Assembly: GCA_900552545.1 (NCBI GenBank)
Contig: USAL01000124.1
Coordinates: 1-5,216 of the forward strand
Length of the DNA stretch: 5,216 nucleotides
DNA from: an uncultured Sutterella sp.
GTDB taxonomy: Bacteria > Pseudomonadota > Gammaproteobacteria > Burkholderiales > Burkholderiaceae_F
Direction of reading: 5' to 3'
Positions within the stretch are counted from its first letter, which is position 1, and each line of letters starts with the position of its first letter. Below are positions 1 through 5,216 of this stretch, piece by piece. The position numbers and the translations under genes were made by a program. The notes beneath the pieces are model-generated. The model saw only the letters and a list, made by a program, of their open reading frames with translations, did no database searches and was not told the origin of the DNA.

Positions 1-1172
1 AGGCGCGTTAGACGCAATTAGTAGGCGATGCCGGCAAGCGTTTGCACACCGGTCGCTCCCGCAATGACCAAGTAGCCACTGATATGCGTCTATACATGCG
101 CGAAGAAATTGACACGATCACTGATTTGGTCGGTCAGCTTCAAGAAGTGCTTGTCCATTTAGCCGCCAAAGAAACGGACACCATCATGCCGGGCTTCACT
201 CACATGCAGGTTGCTCAGCCCGTCACGCTTGGCCACCATCTGCTTGCCTACGTGGAAATGTTTGAACGCGACAGATCGCGTTTGAGCGACCTTCGCCGCC
301 GTGTCAATCAGTCTCCGTTGGGCGCTGCCGCCCTTGCCGGCACCACCTACCCGATCAACCGCGAGCGCAGCGCCGAGCTCCTTGGCTTTGAAGCCGTCTG
401 CCAGAACTCGCTTGACGCCGTGAGCGACCGCGACTTCGGCATCGAATTCACCTCGGCCGCAAGCCTCGTGATGATTCACATCTCGCGCCTTTCCGAAGAG
501 CTCGTCTACTGGATGAGCCAGCGCTTCAACTTCATCCAGCTGCCGGATCGCTTCACCACGGGCTCCTCGATCATGCCCCAGAAGAAGAATCCGGACGTCC
601 CCGAGACCGCCCGCGGCAAGTGCTCGCGCGTGGTGGGCGACCTGATGACCATGACGATGCTCATGAAGGGGCTGCCCCTTGCCTACAACAAGGATCTGCA
701 GGAAGACAAGGAACCGGTGTTCGACGCGATCGACACGGTCAAGGACACGCTGCGCGCCTTCATCGAGATGATGGCGGGCGTCGTCGCCAACCGCGCCGAA
801 CTGCGCAAGGCCGCCGCCGCGGGCTATCCCACGGCGACCGACCTCGCCGACTACCTCGCCCGCCACGGCGTGCCCTTTAGAACCGCGCACGACATCGTGG
901 GCCGCGTGGTGCGTCTTGCAAGCGAACGCGGCTGCGACATCGCCGAGCTGCCGCTCGCCGAGCTCAAGAGCTTCAGCGACGTGATCGGCGAAGACGTCTA
1001 CGCCGTGCTCACGCTCGAAGGCTCGGTCTCCGCGCGCAACCACGTGGGCGGCACCGCCCCCGAGCAGGTGCTCAACCAGGTCAAGCGCTGGGAGTCGATC
1101 TTCGCGCAGCGCGAGGTTGAAGAGCGCGTGAAGAAGGAAGCCGAGGCCGCCCGCAAGGCCGCCGCTGGCTAA
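1..1172 (+). CDS. argH: Argininosuccinate lyase, 5'-truncated by window edge, with an in-frame TAG near the edge
   Basis: ArgH splits argininosuccinate into arginine and fumarate, the last step of arginine biosynthesis, as a cytoplasmic homotetramer. The reading frame from 42 gives 376 residues opening with LHTGRSRNDQVATD, a block that lies about 110 residues into a typical protein of about 460, so the N-terminus is off the window. Further conserved blocks are TIMPGFTHMQVAQPVT (catalytic-region His at 201-203) and the fumarase/aspartase superfamily signature GSSIMPQKKNP at 561-593, which carries the catalytic serine loop. The C-terminus ends in a charged helix, with TAA at 1170-1172. Upstream of 42 the same frame still reads like ArgH (TQLVGDAGKR), but codon 9-11 is TAG where relatives usually have Leu; the two codons before it (A, R) also fit. 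The first codon in the window is partial. The TTG at 42 is therefore an internal codon and not a start. The identification is certain; whether the gene is intact is not. Confidence 0.93.
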
Positions 1173-1202
1173 GCCCTTTCGCGACAAACCGATCCCAAAC
1201 TG

Positions 1203-1241
1203 CAAAGCGCCTCCTTGAAGAAAGTGAGGCGCTTTGTTTTT
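1203..1241 (+). terminator. Rho-independent terminator of argH
   Basis: A perfect 11-base-pair stem (1203-1213 with 1226-1236, arms CAAAGCGCCTC and GAGGCGCTTTG) closes a 12-base loop and is followed at once by five T. It starts about 30 bases after the argH stop codon, the usual position for an intrinsic terminator. A second T-run follows at about 1248-1252. Confidence 0.85.
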
Positions 1242-1274
1242 GGTCGCTTTTTGGTCGCCGCCATTGGGAGCGAA

Positions 1275-1294
1275 CAACGAAGAATTCCTTCGTT
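1275..1294. repeat. Short inverted repeat in the argH/uppP intergenic region
   Basis: The arms CAACGAAG (1275-1282) and CTTCGTTG (1287 side, 1288-1294 plus pairing base) form an approximately 8-base-pair hairpin around a short AATTC loop. No T-run follows on either strand, so it is not a standard terminator. It sits between two hairpins that do look like terminators and its role is unknown. Confidence 0.45.
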
Positions 1295-1350
1295 GCTGCC
1301 TATTTACTCAAGTTCCCCGTCTTCGACGATCCGTTTGAAGAACCGCGCAC

Positions 1351-1389
1351 GAAAAAAGCGGCAGGCCTTGAAGCACTGCCGCTTTTTTC
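1351..1389. terminator. Bidirectional terminator between convergent argH and uppP
   Basis: The perfect 14-base-pair stem pairs 1351-1364 (GAAAAAAGCGGCAG) with 1376-1389 (CTGCCGCTTTTTTC) around an 11-base loop. The A-tract on one arm and T-tract on the other give a U-run for transcripts from either side. After a single C/A mismatch the pairing resumes for seven more base pairs (1343-1349 with 1391-1397), making a 55-base structure. It lies about 120 bases past the uppP stop codon on the minus strand and is the best candidate terminator for uppP, and a backup for argH. Confidence 0.8.
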
Positions 1390-1511
1390 ATGCGCGGGCA
1401 ATCGCCGCGGTGGTCTTTGGAACTTGTCAGAAATCCTGAGTAGTTGCCGACTCAAGGAGTTCCTCATCTTCAAAGATGATCGCGTTTTGATAGTCGTCGA
1501 AACGATGGTCT

Positions 1512-2342
1512 TTAGAAGATGTGCGACAGGCCGCTTAAGCCCGCGCCGAGAATATTGAGACCAAAGATGATGCGGTACCACCCGAAGATTCTGAAGTCGT
1601 TCTTGGAGACGTAGCGCAAGAGCCAGCGCACCACGACGATGGCCGACAGGAAGCTCACCACGAAGCCCACGCCGATGCCCGGAAGGTTGTCCAGGGAAAG
1701 GATGTCGCGCGACTTGTAGAGGTCGTAGACCGTGGCGCCGAAGATGGTCGGGATGGCCAGAAAGAACGAGAACTCGGTTGCAGCCGTACGAGAGAGACCG
1801 AGCACCAGAGCGCCGATGATGGTCGCGCCCGAGCGCGACGTGCCGGGAATGAGCGCAAAGCACTGCATGCAGCCCACGCCCAGGGCGTCCTTCCAGGTCA
1901 TGTCGTCGATCGTCGCCACGCGCGGGGGCGTGCCGCGCCGCTCGTTGTAGCGCTCAACGAGCAGAATGATCACGCCGCCCACGACAAGGGCCGTCGCCAC
2001 CGTGAAGGCGTTGAAGAAATGGCTCTTGATGTAGGAGGAGAGGAGCACCCCCATCACGGCCGCGGGCAGAAACGCCACGACGGTATTGACCGCCAACCGC
2101 TGGGCGGCCCCGGGCTTGAAGAGATTGCACAGAATCCCGATGATGCGCGCGCGGTAGTGCCAGCAGACGGCCACGATCGCGCCCGCCTGAATGGCCACGT
2201 AGAAGGTCTCGGCCTCAGGGCTGTTGAAGTCGAGCATGTGGCCGGCCAGGATAAGGTGGCCGGTCGAGCTCACGGGAAGAAATTCGGTAAGTCCCTCGAC
2301 GATGCCGAGGACGACGGTCTTGATGAAGTACAAAAGATCCAT
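1512..2342 (-). CDS. uppP: Undecaprenyl-diphosphatase (BacA family)
   Basis: UppP is an inner-membrane enzyme that dephosphorylates undecaprenyl diphosphate to undecaprenyl phosphate, the lipid carrier for peptidoglycan and other envelope polymers; overproduction of family members gives bacitracin resistance. The 276 residues match the usual length (about 270). The first active-site motif, EGLTEFLPVSSTGH, is at residues 16-29, with the two acidic residues E16 and E20, S26 and H29. The second, PGTSRSG, is at 166-172 with R170. Several hydrophobic segments fit a polytopic protein (for example around 50-60, 85-102, 115-129, 174-184, 226-240 and 256-270). The ATG at 2340-2342 places the first motif where relatives have it, although I see no strong Shine-Dalgarno sequence before it. 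The gene lies about 110 bases downstream of the CNNM/CorC transporter gene on the same strand and ends toward argH. The family call is secure. Confidence 0.96.
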   Translation of the reverse strand: MDLLYFIKTVVLGIVEGLTEFLPVSSTGHLILAGHMLDFNSPEAETFYVAIQAGAIVAVCWHYRARIIGILCNLFKPGAAQRLAVNTVVAFLPAAVMGVLLSSYIKSHFFNAFTVATALVVGGVIILLVERYNERRGTPPRVATIDDMTWKDALGVGCMQCFALIPGTSRSGATIIGALVLGLSRTAATEFSFFLAIPTIFGATVYDLYKSRDILSLDNLPGIGVGFVVSFLSAIVVVRWLLRYVSKNDFRIFGWYRIIFGLNILGAGLSGLSHIF

Positions 2343-2453
2343 GTCAAAGAACGTTTGGTGGGTCTTTAAAAAATTCGCTTGAATCGAAAGGGCGAAGGAG
2401 GCTAAAAAGGCCGTGGTGGGTTTATATCAGCTTCGGGCACGGGTTTCCTGAGC
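2343..2453 (-). other. Spacer between the transporter gene and uppP
   Basis: This 111-base stretch is presumably the uppP leader. On the minus strand it contains an AT-rich GATATAAAC element (about 2423-2431) that could act as a -10 box, but no good -35 partner is present. A TGGTGGGT motif occurs twice (near 2355 and 2413). There is no convincing terminator for the upstream gene, so read-through into uppP is possible. Confidence 0.3.
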
Positions 2454-3878
2454 TTATTGTCCCTTTTGTCCTTTTTCACCATGCGCCGCATCCTGGGACT
2501 CCACGCGGGCCGCGTGGTAGTGCGCGCGGCGCACTTCAGGCTTCTGCTCCTTACCCTCCTCGGTCGTTTCAGAAGTCGAGGCAAGGCTCTTCACCGGCGT
2601 CGCAAGCACCTTGTCGATGCGCCGGCCGTCCATGTCGGCCACCTCAAGCTCCCAACCCTCCCAGGTCACCTTGTCGCCCGTGCGCGGCAGCCGCTGCAGC
2701 AGAAGCATCATCATGCCCGAGAGCGTGTTGTAGCGCCCGAGCTCTTCTTCGGGAACTTCCTTTAAGCCCAGGCAGTCCTTGAGCTCGGGAATCGGGATGA
2801 TGCCGTCAAGGTACCACGAGCCGTCGCCGCGGGAGACGGCCGAGGCTTCTTCGTTGGCTTCGGGCTTGAATTCGCCAGCGATCGCCTCAAGCAGATCGCG
2901 CGGGGTCACGAGGCCCACGACTTCGCCGAATTCGTCGACGACAAGCGCCAGAGGCGTCGTCGTGTTCTTGAACTGCTCAAGCAACTCCATGCCGCTCAAC
3001 GACTCGGGCACGTAGATCACGGGCTGAAGGTTGCGCATGAAGTTGGGCTTGCCGTTTTCGACAATCTGCTGCAGAAGCGAGCGCGTCGTGCAGATGCCCT
3101 TGATGTCGGAAAGCGACCCGCTTGCGACCACAAGCCGCGAGCGGTTCGAGGTGAGCACCTTCTTGAAGTTCTCCTCGCGCGAGTCCTCAAGATCGATCCA
3201 CTCGATGTCGCTGCGAGGCGTCATCAGCGACCCCACCTGACGGTCGTCGAGTCGAAAGACGTTGCGCACCATGTCGCGCTCGCTTTCTTCGATGACGCCC
3301 GTCTCGCTTCCTTCCTGGATCATGGCATGGATTTCCTCTTCGGTCACGCCCGATCCCTTGTCCTGATCAAGATGCAGAACCTTGAGGATCAGTTCGGTCG
3401 AGGACGACAGAAGCTTCACGAACGGGCTCATCAGAAGGCTCAGGGCGCTCAAGGTGCGAGAGACGAGGCACGCCAATGTCTCGGGGCTGCCCTGCCCCAG
3501 GCGCTTGGGAACCAATTCGCCCAGCACGATCGAGAAGTAGGTCACGAACACCACGACCACCACGACGCCGAAGACGCGGGCGGTCTCGGCCGAAACGCCC
3601 CAGCCGGTGAGAATCTCGGCCACCGGCCCGGCAAGCGAGGCTTCGCCCACCATACCCGAGAGAATGCCGATCGAGGTGATGCCCACCTGAATCGTCGAGA
3701 GCGCCCAGTTGGGGTCGTCCTGCAGCTTGATCGCCTTGTCGGCGCCCTTGTTGCCGTCTTCGCTCAAGACCTGCAGCTTTGCCCTGCGGCTCGTGACGAG
3801 CGCGATTTCGCTCATGGAAAAAACGCCGTTCAGGCAAATCAGGCAAAACAGCAGAAGTACATCAAGCCAGCTACTCAT
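2454..3878 (-). CDS. CNNM-domain/CBS-pair/CorC-HlyC family membrane transporter (hemolysin-like)
   Basis: The 474-residue protein has the three-part layout of the CNNM/UPF0053 family, often annotated as hemolysin or magnesium/cobalt efflux protein. Residues 1 to about 195 form the CNNM (DUF21) membrane domain, with an N-terminal hydrophobic helix, the block NGVFSMSEIALVTSRRAKLQ near residues 17-36, a strongly hydrophobic segment at 103-119 and the conserved GELVPKRLG at 120-128. Residues about 210-335 are a CBS pair that includes LDDRQVGSLMTPRSDI and later DEFGEVVGLVTPRDLLEAI. Residues about 345-430 are the CorC_HlyC domain, with YLDGIIPI and GRYNTLSGMMM. The last 40 residues are charged and probably disordered. 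Characterised relatives move or sense Mg2+ or other divalent cations; the ion here is not known from sequence, and haemolytic activity is doubtful. The ATG at 3876-3878 fits the family start. It is preceded by a terminator, so it probably has its own promoter. Confidence 0.92.
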   Translation of the reverse strand: MSSWLDVLLLFCLICLNGVFSMSEIALVTSRRAKLQVLSEDGNKGADKAIKLQDDPNWALSTIQVGITSIGILSGMVGEASLAGPVAEILTGWGVSAETARVFGVVVVVVFVTYFSIVLGELVPKRLGQGSPETLACLVSRTLSALSLLMSPFVKLLSSSTELILKVLHLDQDKGSGVTEEEIHAMIQEGSETGVIEESERDMVRNVFRLDDRQVGSLMTPRSDIEWIDLEDSREENFKKVLTSNRSRLVVASGSLSDIKGICTTRSLLQQIVENGKPNFMRNLQPVIYVPESLSGMELLEQFKNTTTPLALVVDEFGEVVGLVTPRDLLEAIAGEFKPEANEEASAVSRGDGSWYLDGIIPIPELKDCLGLKEVPEEELGRYNTLSGMMMLLLQRLPRTGDKVTWEGWELEVADMDGRRIDKVLATPVKSLASTSETTEEGKEQKPEVRRAHYHAARVESQDAAHGEKGQKGQ

Positions 3879-3917
3879 GACAGTCGTCAGAATCCGTCAG
3901 AAAAAACAAAAGATGAG

Positions 3918-3955
3918 AAAAAGCGCGGTGTTCCGTCCCAACGGAATCGCCGCGC
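3918..3955 (-). terminator. Rho-independent terminator downstream of ybaB
   Basis: Read on the minus strand, the arm at 3955-3941 (GCGCGGCGATTCCGT) pairs with 3936-3923 (ACGGAACACCGCGC) apart from a small bulge: six base pairs, bulge, six base pairs, with a four-base loop. It is followed directly by five T, and T-rich sequence continues to about 3901. It begins about 20 bases past the ybaB stop codon and separates the dnaX-ybaB pair from the transporter gene. Confidence 0.82.
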
Positions 3956-3974
3956 GTCATAGGCTTAAGCAGTC

Positions 3975-4304
3975 TTAGAAAAGCTTCATTCCCGGGGGCA
4001 GCGGCATGCCGGCCGTCGCCTGGCGCATCTTGGCCTGGGTCGTTTCCTCGACCTTGTGCGCAGCGTCGTTCAAGGCCGCTGCCACGAGGTCTTCGAGCAT
4101 CTCCTTGTCGTCGGGTTCGCCCGTGAGCAGGCTCGGGTCGATCTCCACCTTGCGGGCCTCGTGCTTGCAGGTCATCGTGATCTTGACAAGCCCCGCGCCG
4201 GACTCGCCGACCACTTCCAGATTGCCGAGCTCGGCCTGGATGCGCTCAACGTTCTTCTGCATTTTCTGCGCCTGAGCGAGCAGGCCCTGAAGATTTCCTC
4301 TCAT
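3975..4304 (-). CDS. ybaB: YbaB/EbfC family nucleoid-associated DNA-binding protein
   Basis: YbaB/EbfC proteins are small dimeric proteins that bind DNA and associate with the nucleoid; their exact role varies between species. The 109 residues match the family length of about 105-110. Seen here are the N-terminal helix LQGLLAQAQKMQKNVERIQ, the strand region around VVGESGAGLVKITMTCKHEARKV, the EIDPSLL block, the helix MLEDLVAAALNDA and the family-typical C-terminus GMPLPPGMKLF. The ATG at 4302-4304 overlaps the TGA of dnaX by four bases (ATGA), implying translational coupling; an AAAGGA sequence lies a little over ten bases upstream. dnaX-ybaB is a widely conserved pair, often followed by recR, which is absent here. 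A hairpin terminator closes the unit. Confidence 0.96.
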   Translation of the reverse strand: MRGNLQGLLAQAQKMQKNVERIQAELGNLEVVGESGAGLVKITMTCKHEARKVEIDPSLLTGEPDDKEMLEDLVAAALNDAAHKVEETTQAKMRQATAGMPLPPGMKLF

Positions 4305-4862
4305 GAGAGTTGTTCCTTTCCTTTTTCCTGATTGGGTTCGACCGACGTCTCGTCAACCGTCCCGTTAAAAACTTCCAAGCATTTTTGCACAAACGGATCG
4401 CTCTTGAAGGCTTCGATCATCGCAAGCCGCGCGGCGCGCCGCTCGCTTTCCTCAACCACCGAGAGCGTCACAGCGTTGTCGACTTTCTCGTCCTTCGTAA
4501 AGCGCACCGCCATCGGATGACCGGCCCCCTTGGCCAGGGCCTCCTCGATCATCTGCACGGTCTCGTGCGGAACCAGGGTGTGCGTTGCGGGACGCAGGAG
4601 CACGTGATCGTCCGAGATCTCAAGCACCTCGCTTGAGGCGGCGATCTCGCGGATCAATCCCTGCATTCCGCTAGCGCATACGAGCTTTCGCCAGTCAGAC
4701 AGCAGAGGCGTCACTTCCACCGCAATGGGCGGCAGGATCTGCGGGCCTCTGCCGGTATGCGCGACTCTGACCGGCGCGTCACTCTCCCCGGCCTTCTCCT
4801 CGATCGGGATCGGGCATGTCCTCCCAGGGCGGAGCGGCGACGGCGTCAAGCTCCGCGGGATC
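4301..4862 (-). pseudogene. dnaX: DNA polymerase III tau/gamma subunit, C-terminal part only, 5' end replaced and one frameshift
   Basis: DnaX is the clamp-loader ATPase; its tau C-terminus binds the polymerase alpha subunit and the DnaB helicase. Only about the last 185 residues are present. The fold-typical stretch runs from WRKLVCASGMQGLIREIA through VLLRPATHTLV and ARLAMIEAFKSDPFVQKCLEVF to the TGA at 4301-4303, in the frame of 4301-4909. The preceding DnaX linker, with the characteristic PPWEDMPD (about 4811-4834), lies in a different frame, so one extra base sits between about 4802 and 4816; removing one C from a CCC run restores PPWEDMPDPIEEKAGE. Upstream of about 4862 the DnaX sequence stops and the pyruvate carboxylase frame begins, so the Walker-motif ATPase domains are missing. 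The ATG at 4907-4909 in this frame is an accidental start inside the pyruvate carboxylase part. Identity rests on the C-terminal domain, the PPWED linker and the following ybaB. Confidence 0.8.
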
Positions 4863-5216
4863 GGGCTCGATGAAGACCTCTTCGACAGTGCCGTCCATAC
4901 GGGCGACAACGCTGGTCTCCATCTTCATGGCCTCGATGGTGGCCAGAACCTGGTTCTCCTTGACGGTCTCGCCCTTCTTGACGCTGATCTTGGACACCAT
5001 GCCCGGAATCGAAGCGCCCACCTGGCCCTTGTCGTTCAGATCGGCCATGACCACCTTCTTGCCGGTGTCCACCGCCTGCGGGTCGGGAACATCGATCTCA
5101 CGGCGCATGCCGTTGAGCTCAAACTGCACGGTGCGGGTGCCGTCTTCATTGCGGTCGCCAAGGCCCAGATACTTGATGACAAGCGTCTTACCGTCTTCAA
5201 TGTTGACCTTGGTGGT
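4779..5216 (-). CDS. pyc: Pyruvate carboxylase C-terminal part (biotinyl domain), its last strand replaced by DnaX linker; partial at window edge
   Basis: Pyruvate carboxylase makes oxaloacetate from pyruvate, bicarbonate and ATP; its C-terminal domain carries biotin between the two active sites. The visible 118 codons (5216-4863) cover the end of the carboxyltransferase/allosteric linker region (VNIEDGKTLVIKYLGLGDRN, then EDGTRTVQFELNGMRRE) and a biotinyl domain (GASIPGMVSKISVKKGE to DGTVEEVFIEP). The biotin-accepting lysine in EAMKMET is codon 4923-4925. The GTG at 5127-5129 is internal; the gene continues past the right edge. After VFIEP a normal domain would continue with about ten residues of the form G..V..G.LL..I. 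Here instead 27 unrelated residues follow, beginning DPAELDAVAAPPWED, and end at TGA 4779-4781. The biotinyl fold would lack its closing strand. The linker region favours Pyc over the OadA subunit of oxaloacetate decarboxylase, but OadA or a separate PycB subunit cannot be fully excluded. Confidence 0.82.
   Translation of the reverse strand, partial: TTKVNIEDGKTLVIKYLGLGDRNEDGTRTVQFELNGMRREIDVPDPQAVDTGKKVVMADLNDKGQVGASIPGMVSKISVKKGETVKENQVLATIEAMKMETSVVARMDGTVEEVFIEPDPAELDAVAAPPWEDMPDPDRGEGRGE

Larger units (their letters stand above)
1173..1511. other. Gene-free convergent intergenic region
   Basis: These 339 bases separate the 3' ends of argH and uppP. The left half holds the three hairpins listed separately. 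The right half (about 1398-1511) has only a very short palindrome at 1464-1479 with almost no loop and no T-run. I see no tRNA-like cloverleaf, no start codon with a good ribosome binding site and no protein-like reading frame with conserved residues. Confidence 0.6.

Noticed and set aside
159..1277. A long (372-codon) minus-strand open frame opposite argH
   Set aside because: Its residues are low-complexity (rich in G, A, R, H) and match no family; it is the antisense shadow of a GC-rich gene whose + strand carries all the ArgH motifs.
1308..1349. Minus-strand stretch reading F-F-K-R-I-V-E-D-G-E-L-E-stop, which looks like the end of a protein
   Set aside because: The frame does not continue upstream into a gene; it runs straight into the bidirectional terminator and is probably chance.
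1215..1439. Small + strand open frame over the terminators
   Set aside because: It starts inside the loop of the argH terminator, runs through both hairpins and has no ribosome binding site or recognisable residues.
3327..3962. A 211-codon + strand open frame opposite the transporter gene
   Set aside because: Composition is typical of an antisense shadow (Q, H, R, G rich, no hydrophobic pattern), while the minus strand encodes a clear CNNM domain.
4802..4816. Programmed tau/gamma ribosomal frameshift site of dnaX
   Set aside because: The known mechanism uses an A-rich slippery heptamer with a -1 shift earlier in the gene; this site has no A-run and needs a one-base skip, so an indel is the simpler explanation.
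4301..4909. Treating the frame 4301-4909 as a complete novel 202-residue protein
   Set aside because: Its first ~35 residues (S, R and P rich) are the out-of-frame reading of the pyruvate carboxylase biotinyl domain and the junction; the remainder is the DnaX C-terminal domain.
1..5216. CRISPR array, tRNA/rRNA genes, insertion sequences, phage or defence genes
   Set aside because: No spaced direct repeats, cloverleaf-like sequence, transposase motifs or terminal inverted repeats were seen; the coding content is housekeeping throughout.

Overview
The window is about 5.2 kb of moderately GC-rich bacterial chromosome with ordinary housekeeping genes. The ArgH, UppP, CNNM/CorC-type transporter and YbaB proteins all read as proteobacterial. 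My best guess is a betaproteobacterium of the Burkholderiales, possibly a gut Sutterellaceae-like lineage. That placement is inferred from protein style and was not tested by any search.

Layout. At the left edge, on the + strand, lies most of argH (argininosuccinate lyase, arginine biosynthesis), cut by the window edge and carrying an in-frame TAG at 9-11. After argH comes a 339-base gene-free convergent region with three inverted repeats. Two of these look like intrinsic terminators: one for argH and one bidirectional, probably also serving the gene facing it. On the minus strand, reading right to left, are the 3' end of a pyruvate carboxylase gene (biotinyl domain, entering from the right edge), the last third of dnaX, ybaB, a hairpin terminator, a CNNM/CBS/CorC membrane transporter gene and uppP (undecaprenyl-diphosphatase). 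dnaX and ybaB overlap by four bases (ATGA), the well-known replication/recombination gene pair. The transporter gene and uppP are separated by about 110 bases.

The notable point is at about 4860-4871. The reading frame of the pyruvate carboxylase biotinyl domain runs without a break into DnaX linker sequence, removing the last strand of the biotinyl domain and all the ATPase domains of DnaX. About 50 bases further on, the DnaX frame is lost by one base. Because dnaX is normally essential, a chimeric assembly or a local rearrangement with an intact copy elsewhere is more likely than a functional new fusion. The argH stop codon and the marked drop in GC at the 5' end of argH are further signs that the left edge needs checking. 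I found no CRISPR array, tRNA, rRNA, insertion sequence, phage or defence genes, and no convincing undescribed system.
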